This document shows positions 8,252 to 16,001 of a stretch of DNA of 27,122 nucleotides, one piece after another. The stretch spans positions 1-27,122 of the forward strand of contig JAEYRV010000038.1 of the NCBI GenBank assembly GCA_023435305.1. Reading direction: 5' to 3'. Below the pieces are notes generated by a model. It ran no database searches. It had not been told where the DNA came from and saw only the letters and a program-made list of their open reading frames with translations. Position 1 is the first letter of the stretch, and each line of letters starts with the position of its first letter. The DNA is from Bacillota bacterium. Its GTDB lineage: Bacteria; Bacillota; Clostridia; Acetivibrionales; DTU013. Made by a program: the position numbers and the translations under genes.

Positions 8252-8863
8252 ATGACTATTGCAAAGCAGGATGTAGTATATATAAGCGTCTACAGCGTCG
8301 ATTACCTCTTAAAATGTACCGTTGAAGAAGCTTCGGATAAATTGCTCAAACTAAGCCCGTTTTCGGGGAAGCTCGATATGCTTCAGATATGTGATCCTGT
8401 TGTTGTCGTAACAAGCAAAGGCGATCAGATCGACATGATCCAGGCAGATGTGGCTTCCATTGACATTGGCAGCTGCCAGGTTGATCTGAATATACACGAC
8501 ATGGATGTATATCAGGATCGGAGAGTTTTCGAAAGATACCCTGCATCTCTTGCAATAAGCGCCCGCAGAAAGTACTCAAGCAAGCGGCTCCACATGCTGG
8601 TCAGAAATATCAGCCTGTACGGTATGGGCGTCATTTCTCCGGTGGATCTGGAAGTCGAGGAATTGGTGGATCTTGACCTGATAACAGACAGAAGCATGTT
8701 CTATTTCAATGGCAAGATTGTCTGGAAAAACAAGTTTAGCAGCGAATATTTTGAATATGGCATGCAGCTCACAAATTATGATGTTGCCACACAATATCAA
8801 TTCCAGGAATACCTGAAAAAGCAGACGGCCCATTTCGCAAACATGATCCCCAAAGCAAGATAA
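8252..8863 (+). CDS. PilZ domain protein (c-di-GMP binding)
   Basis: Protein of 203 residues from the ATG at 8252, chosen because GGGAGG lies just upstream; an in-frame TTG at 8192 has no such site. The first ~90 residues resemble the YcgR-like N-terminal beta domain of flagellar brake proteins. A PilZ domain follows. It has the RxxxR motif (RVFER in DRRVFERYP) and the NxSxxG motif (NISLYG), the two segments that bind cyclic di-GMP in this family. A c-di-GMP-responsive regulator of motility or surface behaviour is the natural reading, but the partner is unknown. No motility genes are adjacent. Its stop lies only 3 bases from the stop of the convergent gene at 8867. Confidence 0.85.
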   Translation: MTIAKQDVVYISVYSVDYLLKCTVEEASDKLLKLSPFSGKLDMLQICDPVVVVTSKGDQIDMIQADVASIDIGSCQVDLNIHDMDVYQDRRVFERYPASLAISARRKYSSKRLHMLVRNISLYGMGVISPVDLEVEELVDLDLITDRSMFYFNGKIVWKNKFSSEYFEYGMQLTNYDVATQYQFQEYLKKQTAHFANMIPKAR

Positions 8864-8866
8864 TAC

Positions 8867-11362
8867 TCACATATCCTTGTAAAATGACAGATTTTCCTGC
8901 AGAGCCTGGTCCAATGAACCATTAGCCTTGATATAGCCTTTATATCGGTTCTCCAGTTCTCTTGCTTTTTTTGCGCGCTGAGTCCTGAGGACATTGAGCT
9001 GGTCGATATAGATCGGCTGGCGTTCAAGCTGTTCGCGTATCGGCTTGGAGAAGGGGCAGTACTTCATGAAAATGCTTCTGGAAACTTTGTTCAGCCTGGG
9101 ATTTCCCTTCGATTCGTTGTTGAGCCATATCTCGTACTCCGATGTGAATATGTCGCGAAGCCTGTTGTGGTATTTGTTGATCAAGGCCTTTACTTTTTCC
9201 TTTGCCTCATCTGTCAGATCCCGGTTTTTGCGGTAGAACTGTATGTAGTCTGCATACTCGGAGGTAAGCGAGTTTTGTGAGATGTCATTCCAGGCTGCGC
9301 CCATCATGGTTCTGCAAAGCTCCCAGCGGAAGTTGCCCGCCAGCTTGACAAGTATGTCGTCGATATTTTCATCCGTGAAGACCGGAAGCAGGAATCTGCC
9401 TGGGGTATTTCTGATTCTGCCCGAGATTTCCTGCCACATCATGGCCTTTGTCCCATAGACAGGAACAAGGATTATGTCCGGCAGCACCTGCTCCATAACT
9501 ATTTCCTTCTCGATGGAGCTTTCGGCGTTTTTATAATGGATTTCCCGGTGGAAGAGCGAAAAATCTATCTCCATTATTTTTGCGAGCTTTTCACGGATCA
9601 ATGACGGTGACACGAATGAACGAAGAGGGTCGCAGGGCGCAGCTTCGCTGTGGAGTATAGGGAAATATGTCGATATCTGACCCTGACAAAGCTTGTGGTT
9701 CGTGGTGAGCATATTGTCGATCTCAAAGGAAAGCCTGCCGTCCCTGTTGCTCAAAAAAGACTGCTTGTCGTTTTCTGTCAGGCGGCCTTGTTTTTTCAGC
9801 TCACGGAACGTATCAGTATAGTCATTGCCGAAATTGTTTATGGATGGCTCCTTCGCAATGTCATACACAGCCGTGAGCCACTCATGCATCAGGTATACAT
9901 TTGATGTTCCGCTGGTATCTTTCATGCCGGCAAGCCTGTATAGATCCAGGACCTGCTTAGTGTCCAGCAGCTTCTCATCCATGTAGCCAAAGGAGAGGAA
10001 CATCCTTATAAGCCTTGAGGTGTCTTTTTCCGTGTACGACCTGCGATATACCGCTTTGTATATTTCAAAAAATGAATCAGCCACAGCCTTGCGGATCGAT
10101 TTGGCCGGATCCTCGGTCGAAAGCTTGTCCTTCAGGTTCCGAAAGGCAGTCAGATTCATCAGGAAGCCAGTGGCCTTTTCTTCCGGGATTCCCGAATATT
10201 CTATTATCTTCATCGCACTGCCCTTCAATTCATCCGGCAGGCTCGTTATGGAGCCTTGCAGGTCAACGGCGGATGGACCGCTTTCGGCCGATTGCATCGG
10301 TGCATCAAGTGCAGCCAGATTGTCCGAGTGTATATGCTCGAAATATGTGAAATCAATGCCGGTCTTGTGTCTGTATTGAAGCCTGATATACAAGCATAAT
10401 TCCTTCAGCTTGTTGAATATGAAGGCTGCTGCATCCAATGCCGGCGAATGGTCCAGACCCTTTTGCCTCATCTCGAAGGCCGCCTTAATGAATGCATCAT
10501 AGGCATTGAGCGTCTCAGGCTTGTAGTAAAGATTGATTAATTCTTCATAGTCAGTGAAAACTTTACGCAGCTCATGCAGTAAAGTATCAAGACATACTGA
10601 TGCTTCGCCTGCCTGTTTTATCGCTATATAGCTGTCGGCTGAAAAGAATGCTTTTGCTGTTTCAACCGGAATATTTGACAAATGATTGTAATAATCGATC
10701 TCTTCGGTTTTTGTGATCCTGACAGGAGTAGTGTACTCGTCCGAAGAAGTTTCTGAGGGTTCGATGAACTGTTTGCTGAACTGCAGCGGTACAAAGGTGT
10801 CGGACTCCTTTAATCGCGCCAGGACGGCTGCTCCGTTATCCGAAACGGCTCCGGAGATCTGATTGAGGTCATATTCCTCTGTTATGGCAGCATAATATGC
10901 GCATAGCCTGTCCAGAATCCTTTTTGTTGAACAATAATGGGACAGCGTGTTTTCTAAAACACGATTTGAATTCACGATCAGGCTGCATATCGAATTGACG
11001 ACATATGCTCCGTAATCTGTGTTGTTTTTAATTATTTGTTCCGTGTCGTGCCAGGTCGATGCAGGGTAGGCATACAAGGCGCAATCCGTTGCGGCGGTGA
11101 ATGTAAGGCTGCCTGTTCCGCCCATGTACAGATCGTTTGCGCCGATGAAAATATTCCGGCTAAGGTCAAAAAGCCTGTAACCGGTATGCTCCAGTTTGTC
11201 AACGGTAACAGCGCTGTCAGCCGTATTTTCCGCAGCTGATAAGTATATATCCAGCTTGCCCTGAAGCAAAAGGCTGATGGAGGAGAGCCGCCCGCCTTCG
11301 AGGATCACAGGAGAGCCTCCCTTTACAGTATAACTTCCGTTTCTCTGTACTTGTTGAGCCAT
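8867..11362 (-). CDS. Large protein with N-terminal cyclic-nucleotide-binding-like domain
   Basis: Protein of 831 residues with no signal peptide or membrane segment that I can see. Residues ~8-120 look like a cNMP/CRP-type beta barrel: VILEGGRLSSISLLLQGKLDIYL, later IFIGANDLYMGG and a terminal helix. The remaining ~700 residues are mostly helical and I do not recognise them; no helix-turn-helix or kinase motif is visible. The domain order suggests a cytoplasmic signal-binding protein of unknown output. The start ATG is preceded by AGGA at suitable spacing. It follows prfC on the same strand after a 103-base gap with a hairpin, so it may be partly cotranscribed with it. Confidence 0.6.
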   Translation of the reverse strand: MAQQVQRNGSYTVKGGSPVILEGGRLSSISLLLQGKLDIYLSAAENTADSAVTVDKLEHTGYRLFDLSRNIFIGANDLYMGGTGSLTFTAATDCALYAYPASTWHDTEQIIKNNTDYGAYVVNSICSLIVNSNRVLENTLSHYCSTKRILDRLCAYYAAITEEYDLNQISGAVSDNGAAVLARLKESDTFVPLQFSKQFIEPSETSSDEYTTPVRITKTEEIDYYNHLSNIPVETAKAFFSADSYIAIKQAGEASVCLDTLLHELRKVFTDYEELINLYYKPETLNAYDAFIKAAFEMRQKGLDHSPALDAAAFIFNKLKELCLYIRLQYRHKTGIDFTYFEHIHSDNLAALDAPMQSAESGPSAVDLQGSITSLPDELKGSAMKIIEYSGIPEEKATGFLMNLTAFRNLKDKLSTEDPAKSIRKAVADSFFEIYKAVYRRSYTEKDTSRLIRMFLSFGYMDEKLLDTKQVLDLYRLAGMKDTSGTSNVYLMHEWLTAVYDIAKEPSINNFGNDYTDTFRELKKQGRLTENDKQSFLSNRDGRLSFEIDNMLTTNHKLCQGQISTYFPILHSEAAPCDPLRSFVSPSLIREKLAKIMEIDFSLFHREIHYKNAESSIEKEIVMEQVLPDIILVPVYGTKAMMWQEISGRIRNTPGRFLLPVFTDENIDDILVKLAGNFRWELCRTMMGAAWNDISQNSLTSEYADYIQFYRKNRDLTDEAKEKVKALINKYHNRLRDIFTSEYEIWLNNESKGNPRLNKVSRSIFMKYCPFSKPIREQLERQPIYIDQLNVLRTQRAKKARELENRYKGYIKANGSLDQALQENLSFYKDM

Positions 11363-11386
11363 CTGACCATCCTGCTTTTATGTATT

Positions 11387-11415
11387 TGCCCTGCCGAAAA
11401 TGTGCCTGCAGGGCA
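11387..11415 (-). other. Hairpin in the prfC-to-downstream-gene gap
   Basis: TGCCCTGC (11387-11394) pairs perfectly with GCAGGGCA (11408-11415), with a 13-base loop. There is no T-tract after it on the minus strand, so it is a poor terminator. It lies 25 bases upstream of the start of the cNMP-binding-like gene and could affect that gene's translation or mRNA stability. Confidence 0.45.
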
Positions 11416-11465
11416 TTTATGTTGTTATTATACTATATTTTCAGTTTTAATGATATGGTTTTTTG

Positions 11466-13097
11466 CTATGCTCTTGCTCCTGCAATATCCGCAAGGGCGA
11501 GACCCTTGTTTTTTTCTTCCGCCCATCTGATGTTCCAGTCATTTTCAAACAACAGTACCGGCCTTTCCTCGTCATCCTCCACGAGCATCGTCGAGCTTGT
11601 AAGATTGAGCCTTTTGGCGTCATCTATGCCAGCTATGTCTGATATGATCCATCTTGCATGCTTGAAGGACAGGTGCTGTATCCTGAGATCCACACCATAT
11701 TCGTTCTTGAGCCTGTGTTCGAGCACTTCAAACTGCAGCACACCGACCGCTCCGATAACGATGGATTCCATGCCGGTATCCGGCTGCTTGAATACCTGTA
11801 TTGCACCTTCCTCTGAAAGCTGGCTGATGCCTTTGATGAACTGCTTCCTTTTCATGGAGTCGGCAGGAGTGATCCTGGCAAAGTGTTCGGCGGGGAATAT
11901 TGGAATGCCCTCAAATTTGAAGCGCTTGTTTCCTTCGCATAAGGTATCGCCTATTTTGAAAATGCCCGGGTCAAATACACCGATTATGTCACCGGGGAAG
12001 GCCTCTTCAACTATAGCGCGCTCCTGAGCCATGAATTGCTGAGGCTGGGCAAGCTTGATCTCCTTTCCCGCCTGTACGTGATAAACGGCCATTCCGCGGG
12101 AAAATTTGCCGGAGCAGATGCGTATGAATGCGATCCTGTCCCTGTGGGTCGGGTTCATGTTGGCCTGGATCTTGAATACGAAGCCTGAGAAGTTCTCCGA
12201 TTCAGGGTCGACCTCTCCGGCATCCGAAAGCCTGATCCCAGGCGCCGGAGCCATTTTGATAAATTCCTCCAGGAAGGGCTGGACTCCGAAGTTCGTCATT
12301 GCGCTGCCGAAAAACATCGGGGTCAACTCTCCGTTTCTGACCTTTTCCATTGAAAATTCATCGCCTGCCATGTCAAGCAGTTCTATTTCCTCGCAAAGCC
12401 TGTCATGGTAATGGCTTCCCAGAAGGTCGGCAAACACCGGATCGTCAACGGTCCCCTTTACCGAGCTGACAGCTGTCTGGCCATGTCTGCCGCCCTCGAA
12501 CAGCTCTATCTGTTTCAGGTTTCTGTCATATACGCCCTTGAAATCGCCATCGGTGCCGATAGGCCAGTTCATGGGGTAAGAGCGGATGCCCAGCACATTT
12601 TCTATTTCCTCCATGAGCTCGAAGGGATCCTTGCTGGCTCTGTCCATCTTGTTTACAAATGTAAAGATCGGGATGCCTCTCATTTTACAGACGTGGAAGA
12701 GCTTGATGGTCTGGGCCTCCACGCCCTTTGCGCCGTCGATGAGCATCACTGCGCTGTCGGCGGCGACCAGTGTCCTGTAGGTGTCCTCACTGAAATCCTG
12801 ATGACCGGGGGTGTCTAGTATATTTATGAAGTGTCCTCCATATTCAAACTGCATTACACTGGAGGTAACGGATATACCCCTTTGTTTTTCGATCTCCATC
12901 CAGTCAGATACCGCATAATTGCCGGCTTTGCGCGCTTTAACAGTACCGGCCAGCCTTATGGCTCCGCCGTAAAGCAGCAATTTCTCTGTTATTGTGGTTT
13001 TACCTGCATCCGGGTGAGAGATAATGGCGAAGGTTTTTCTCCTGTCTGTTTCACTCTTGATCTGATCTAAATTAGTTTGTTGATTTTTGTCCGACAT
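11466..13097 (-). CDS. prfC: Peptide chain release factor 3
   Basis: Translational GTPase that recycles release factors 1 and 2 from the ribosome after termination. The 543-residue length fits the family. GTPase motifs are visible in order: HPDAGKTT (P-loop, G1), RGISVTSSV (switch I, G2), DTPGHQDFSEDTYRTL (G3) and NKMDR (G4). The DFSEDTYRTL extension of G3 distinguishes RF3 from EF-G. I chose the ATG at 13097, since AGGA lies 10 bases upstream; the other ATG at 13109 directly abuts that AGGA. Its promoter is divergent from that of the TGS-kinase gene. Nothing looks broken. Confidence 0.95.
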   Translation of the reverse strand: MSDKNQQTNLDQIKSETDRRKTFAIISHPDAGKTTITEKLLLYGGAIRLAGTVKARKAGNYAVSDWMEIEKQRGISVTSSVMQFEYGGHFINILDTPGHQDFSEDTYRTLVAADSAVMLIDGAKGVEAQTIKLFHVCKMRGIPIFTFVNKMDRASKDPFELMEEIENVLGIRSYPMNWPIGTDGDFKGVYDRNLKQIELFEGGRHGQTAVSSVKGTVDDPVFADLLGSHYHDRLCEEIELLDMAGDEFSMEKVRNGELTPMFFGSAMTNFGVQPFLEEFIKMAPAPGIRLSDAGEVDPESENFSGFVFKIQANMNPTHRDRIAFIRICSGKFSRGMAVYHVQAGKEIKLAQPQQFMAQERAIVEEAFPGDIIGVFDPGIFKIGDTLCEGNKRFKFEGIPIFPAEHFARITPADSMKRKQFIKGISQLSEEGAIQVFKQPDTGMESIVIGAVGVLQFEVLEHRLKNEYGVDLRIQHLSFKHARWIISDIAGIDDAKRLNLTSSTMLVEDDEERPVLLFENDWNIRWAEEKNKGLALADIAGARA

Positions 13098-13131
13098 ATA
13101 TATATTCATTCCTTAAGTTCGTTTTTCAATC

Positions 13132-13161
13132 ATCTTATCTTAAATATAAGGATTCTGTCAA
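13132..13161 (-). promoter_or_regulatory. Promoter of prfC
   Basis: On the minus strand, a consensus TTGACA (13161-13156) is followed after 18 bases by TAAGAT (13137-13132). It lies back to back with the promoter of the gene at 13238, with 8 bases between the elements. Confidence 0.55.
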
Positions 13162-13169
13162 ATGTTCCA

Positions 13170-13198
13170 TTAACTCTTTCCAGAAGATGCGCTATAAT
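13170..13198 (+). promoter_or_regulatory. Promoter of the TGS/uridine-kinase-like gene
   Basis: TTAACT (13170-13175), a 17-base spacer and a consensus TATAAT (13193-13198) are present. Initiation near 13205 would leave a short leader of about 33 bases containing AGGAG before the ATG at 13238. Confidence 0.6.
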
Positions 13199-13237
13199 AT
13201 ATAGAGAGTATTATCCAAAACAGTGAGGAGCAAACGT

Positions 13238-14953
13238 ATGACAGATACAAAAGAGCAGGTAAAGGTCATTTTTGACATCGGGCAAAAGACGGAGGTTCCA
13301 AAGGGGGCTACACTACTTGAGCTGTCACGGGACTATGCGGAGGTTCCAATGGGAACAACACTTCTTGAATTGTCGCGGGACTATGCAAGGTTTCACCGTG
13401 AGCCAATAATTGCTGCAAAGGTGGACAATGACATCAGGGAACTGAGCTATGAGCTCCATAGGGACTGCAGGGTCAGATTTATTGACCTTACTGAAGAAGA
13501 TGGCATGAGGATATATAGACGGAGCCTGTACTTTATATTCATGAAAGCGGCAAACGATCTGTTTCCGGAAAGGCGGGTCATCATCAGCCATGCAGTAAGC
13601 AGGGGACTGTTTTGTGAACTCAGGGGGGATAAGGCGCTTGAGCCGGCAGAGGTAACCAGGCTGGAGGAGAGGATGCATGAAATAGTGTCCAGTGCGCTGC
13701 CCTTTGAAAAGAGGGAGATCCCACTGTCTGAGGCCGAAGCTTTGTTCGAGTCCAGCGGAAGGATGGACAGGTATCATGCGATAGAACACAGGAACAAGGA
13801 GCTTGTCACTATATATAACTGTGGAGGAATGGACGATTACTTCTATGGCTACATGGCACCGGATACCAGCTATATCAAGGTGTTTGGCCTTAGATACCAC
13901 GAGGGAGGCCTCATTATACAGTTTCCCGACAAGACATCGCCGCAGACATTGCCCGAGTATGTCGAGCAAGAGAAGCTTTTCAACATATATCTCGAATTTA
14001 AGAAGTGGGGACGGATACTCGAGGTCGAGAATGTCGGCGCCCTTAACGATCTTGTCAAGGCCGGCAGGTCCACTGAGATCATCAGGATATCCGAAGCACT
14101 GCATGAGAAAAAGCTTGCTAGCATTGCCGACATGATATCGGGCAGTAATCACAGAAAGCGCATAATCCTAATTTCCGGACCGTCTTCATCGGGTAAGACC
14201 ACATTTGCTCAAAGACTGTCGATACAGCTCAGAGTTAATGGAATAAAGCCTGTCACCATATCCCTCGATGATTACTTCGTCAACCGCGAGGACACACCGC
14301 GGGATGAGGATGGCGATTACGACTATGAGGCGCTGGAAGCAATAGATGTCAGGTTTTTCAATAAGCAACTGATGGAGTTGATCGAAGGCAGGGAAGTGGA
14401 GCTGCCCGTATTCAACTTTACGACAGGTTCCAGAGAGCCCGTCGGCAAGAAGCTGCAGATCAGTGATGACAATGTGCTTGTGATAGAGGGCATCCACGGC
14501 CTGAATGAGAAGCTGACCTCCGAGATACCAAAGGAGACCAAGTTCAAGATATATGTCAGTGCTCTGACTTCAATGAACATAGATGATCATAACAGGATAC
14601 CGACCACCGACAACAGGATCATCAGGCGCATAGTCAGAGACCACCAGTTCAGGGGCAGCAGCGCCATGAGCACTATAAAGCGCTGGCCTTCGGTAAGAAG
14701 GGGAGAGGAGAAGAACATTTTCCCGTTCCAGGAGAGCGCCGATGTCATGTTCAATTCCTCTCTGATGTATGAACTGAGCGTACTCAAAACACTGGCAGAC
14801 CCTTTGCTGTCGGAGATCGACAACAGCGCTCCTGAGTATTCGGAGGCAAGAAGGCTCATCGAATTCCTGAGCTATTTTGTGCCCATTGACTGCAAAGATG
14901 TTCCCGCCAACTCGATCATACGTGAGTTTATCGGCGGCAGCTGCTTCTACTGA
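13238..14953 (+). CDS. TGS-domain uridine kinase-like protein
   Basis: Protein of 571 residues; the ATG at 13238 is chosen because GAGGAG lies upstream at good spacing. Its layout follows the clostridial group that joins threonyl-tRNA-synthetase-like N-terminal domains to a nucleoside kinase: a TGS domain (~9-70), a tRNA-SAD-like second domain (~70-260, with HAVSRGLFCEL and YHAIEHRNKEL), and a uridine/phosphoribulokinase domain (~300-510) with the P-loop GPSSSGKTT (Lys320). SLDDYF and VIEGIHGLN are typical of uridine kinases. It probably phosphorylates a nucleoside or related metabolite; the substrate is not established by sequence. Residues 19-34 and 35-50 are a tandem duplication inside the TGS domain. 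The gene's last codons are the first unit of a repeat that continues beyond the stop. Confidence 0.85.
   Translation: MTDTKEQVKVIFDIGQKTEVPKGATLLELSRDYAEVPMGTTLLELSRDYARFHREPIIAAKVDNDIRELSYELHRDCRVRFIDLTEEDGMRIYRRSLYFIFMKAANDLFPERRVIISHAVSRGLFCELRGDKALEPAEVTRLEERMHEIVSSALPFEKREIPLSEAEALFESSGRMDRYHAIEHRNKELVTIYNCGGMDDYFYGYMAPDTSYIKVFGLRYHEGGLIIQFPDKTSPQTLPEYVEQEKLFNIYLEFKKWGRILEVENVGALNDLVKAGRSTEIIRISEALHEKKLASIADMISGSNHRKRIILISGPSSSGKTTFAQRLSIQLRVNGIKPVTISLDDYFVNREDTPRDEDGDYDYEALEAIDVRFFNKQLMELIEGREVELPVFNFTTGSREPVGKKLQISDDNVLVIEGIHGLNEKLTSEIPKETKFKIYVSALTSMNIDDHNRIPTTDNRIIRRIVRDHQFRGSSAMSTIKRWPSVRRGEEKNIFPFQESADVMFNSSLMYELSVLKTLADPLLSEIDNSAPEYSEARRLIEFLSYFVPIDCKDVPANSIIREFIGGSCFY
13291..13386 (+). 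repeat. In-frame 48-bp tandem duplication within the TGS domain
   Basis: Units 13291-13338 and 13339-13386 encode EVPKGATLLELSRDYA and EVPMGTTLLELSRDYA. Only two of 16 residues differ, but several codons differ at silent positions. The duplication is therefore not fresh and its protein sequence seems to be maintained. Confidence 0.85.
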
Positions 14954-15135
14954 TAATGGTGATAATACGGTAAATCGATTATGCGGGGGTTATCGACGAT
15001 AGCTGCTTCTGGTGATGGGACGTGGGAGCATAGCAACGGCAGCTGCTTCTGTGATTGTTTGAGGGAGTTGTTCGGCGGAAGCTGCTTCTGGTGATGATTT
15101 ACTAGAGCTAGTTAGCAGAAGCAGTTGCCTGTGAT
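14936..15135 (+). repeat. Degenerate ~40-bp repeats starting at the 3' end of the TGS-kinase gene
   Basis: AGCTGCTTCT occurs at 14939, 15001, 15041 and 15080, with a weaker relative at about 15120 (spacings 62, 40, 39 and ~40). The segments after each copy are similar (TGGTGATG, TGTGATTG, TGGTGATGATTT). The first copy encodes the C-terminal GSCFY and stop of the kinase-like protein; the others lie beyond the stop. This fills the stretch between the gene and its terminator. Confidence 0.7.
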
Positions 15136-15156
15136 GATTTGTGGATGAGTTTTAGA

Positions 15157-15202
15157 AACAGCTCCATAACGTTCCGGTTTGCGGAATTGTCATGGAGCTG
15201 TT
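15157..15202. terminator. Stem-loop between the convergent TGS-kinase and DUF1540 genes
   Basis: AACAGCTCCAT (15157-15167) pairs perfectly with ATGGAGCTGTT (15192-15202). An inner TTCCG/CGGAA stem extends the structure. T-tracts are short on both sides (TTTGTT on plus, TTTCT on minus), so termination is probable but not certain. It could serve both flanking genes. Confidence 0.5.
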
Positions 15203-15232
15203 TGTTGATTACATTAATCGTTGCCGGAAAAG

Positions 15233-15412
15233 TCAGCTTTTAGTATCAGAATAATAGAAGGTCGCGCAGTCTGTTTGCTCGGATGACACTGAGTTTTTCG
15301 GTTCCACCTGTATCTTGGACGCACTGCAGTAATCGCCCTGCATGTAGTAATAGCATGTATTTACCGTACATGTGACACCGTTGTTTGGGTGATCCATTTT
15401 TTGAGCTTTCAT
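15233..15412 (-). CDS. DUF1540 domain small protein
   Basis: A 59-residue protein with four cysteines (positions 15, 20, 29 and 49). The pattern GVTCTVNTCYYYMQGDYC, then SKIQV, then TDCATF matches the DUF1540 family, which is common in Clostridia and Bacillus. The family's function is unknown; the conserved cysteines suggest metal binding. ATG at 15412 follows a strong AAGGGAGG. It is transcribed toward the TGS-kinase gene and away from the xylose operon, and appears to be a single gene. Confidence 0.8.
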   Translation of the reverse strand: MKAQKMDHPNNGVTCTVNTCYYYMQGDYCSASKIQVEPKNSVSSEQTDCATFYYSDTKS

Positions 15413-15558
15413 TAATAAGCCTCCCTTGTGTTTTATGATTTCACTATTATTATTTACAGAGTTAGAAATTTTATAGCAATAGCGCGTGGGCGATCAATGT
15501 TAAAAACGATGCTTATTATGAACATCAATGTACCTGGTTTCAAATAAGAAGTGCAGAT

Positions 15559-15819
15559 GGATGAAATTTCAATTAGGGGCAGCATGCCCGAGTCTACTTG
15601 GATGAAATTTCAATTAGGGGCAGCATGTCCGAGTCTACTTGGATGAAATTTCAATTAGGGGCAGCAGATTTACTGTAACGAAGTGACATAAGGCCGGATA
15701 ACCCAGTTTATGTATACTTTTTATGGTGCATTTTCAATATTTATTCTTATTATCCTGCCCCTAATTGAAATTCCATCCAAGTAGGCTAAAATGCGCTGGC
15801 CCTAATTGAAATTCCATCC
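15559..15819. repeat. Two oppositely oriented arrays of a 41-bp repeat upstream of xylB
   Basis: GGATGAAATTTCAATTAGGG begins at 15559, 15600 and 15641 on the plus strand, exactly 41 bases apart. On the minus strand GGATGGAATTTCAATTAGGG begins at 15819 and 15778, again 41 bases apart. The full plus-strand units differ by one base (CATGCCC/CATGTCC); the minus-strand unit keeps the core and the CTACTT end but has a different middle (CGCATTTTAGC). The two arrays could pair into a long hairpin around a ~70-base loop. The stretch 15413-15558 shows no feature beyond the DUF1540 upstream region. Confidence 0.85.
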
Positions 15820-15876
15820 ATATTGGCTGGGCGCATGCTTATTTTCCCAATGTATTCAGGCGCCATTCCGGGGATT

Positions 15877-15893
15877 AATAAACTTAGTTTATT
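15877..15893. promoter_or_regulatory. Likely XylR operator
   Basis: AATAAAC-TTA-GTTTATT is a perfect palindrome with 7-base arms. It resembles the GTTTATTT-rich operators bound by ROK-type XylR repressors in Firmicutes. It lies 36 bases upstream of the -35 of the xylB promoter, an upstream rather than overlapping position. The link to XylR is inferred from location and base pattern. Confidence 0.45.
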
Positions 15894-15929
15894 TAGTGAA
15901 ATAAAATTGTATTTTGATGACTATTTTCA

Positions 15930-15958
15930 TTGCATTATTTTCCTTAAGAGAGTATACT
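15930..15958 (+). promoter_or_regulatory. Promoter of the xylose operon
   Basis: TTGCAT (15930-15935), a 17-base spacer and TATACT (15953-15958) form a good sigma-A-type promoter. A leader of about 35 bases ending in GGGAGG leads to the xylB ATG at 16002. Confidence 0.65.
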
Positions 15959-16001
15959 TAATAATATAATATTATAAAGGTAAATATCGGGAGGGAAGCT
16001 T

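Noticed and set aside
11380..12027. A 215-codon plus-strand frame opposite prfC
   Set aside because: It is antisense to conserved release factor 3 sequence; its serine-rich translation is typical of such shadows.
13325..14152. A 275-codon minus-strand frame opposite the TGS-kinase gene
   Set aside because: It is antisense to clearly conserved coding sequence and has no recognisable domain.
15559..15819. CRISPR array, because a ~30-base core is repeated and contains ATTGAAAT
   Set aside because: The gaps between cores are only ~11 bases and nearly identical between neighbouring units. The units occur in both orientations and no cas genes are present.
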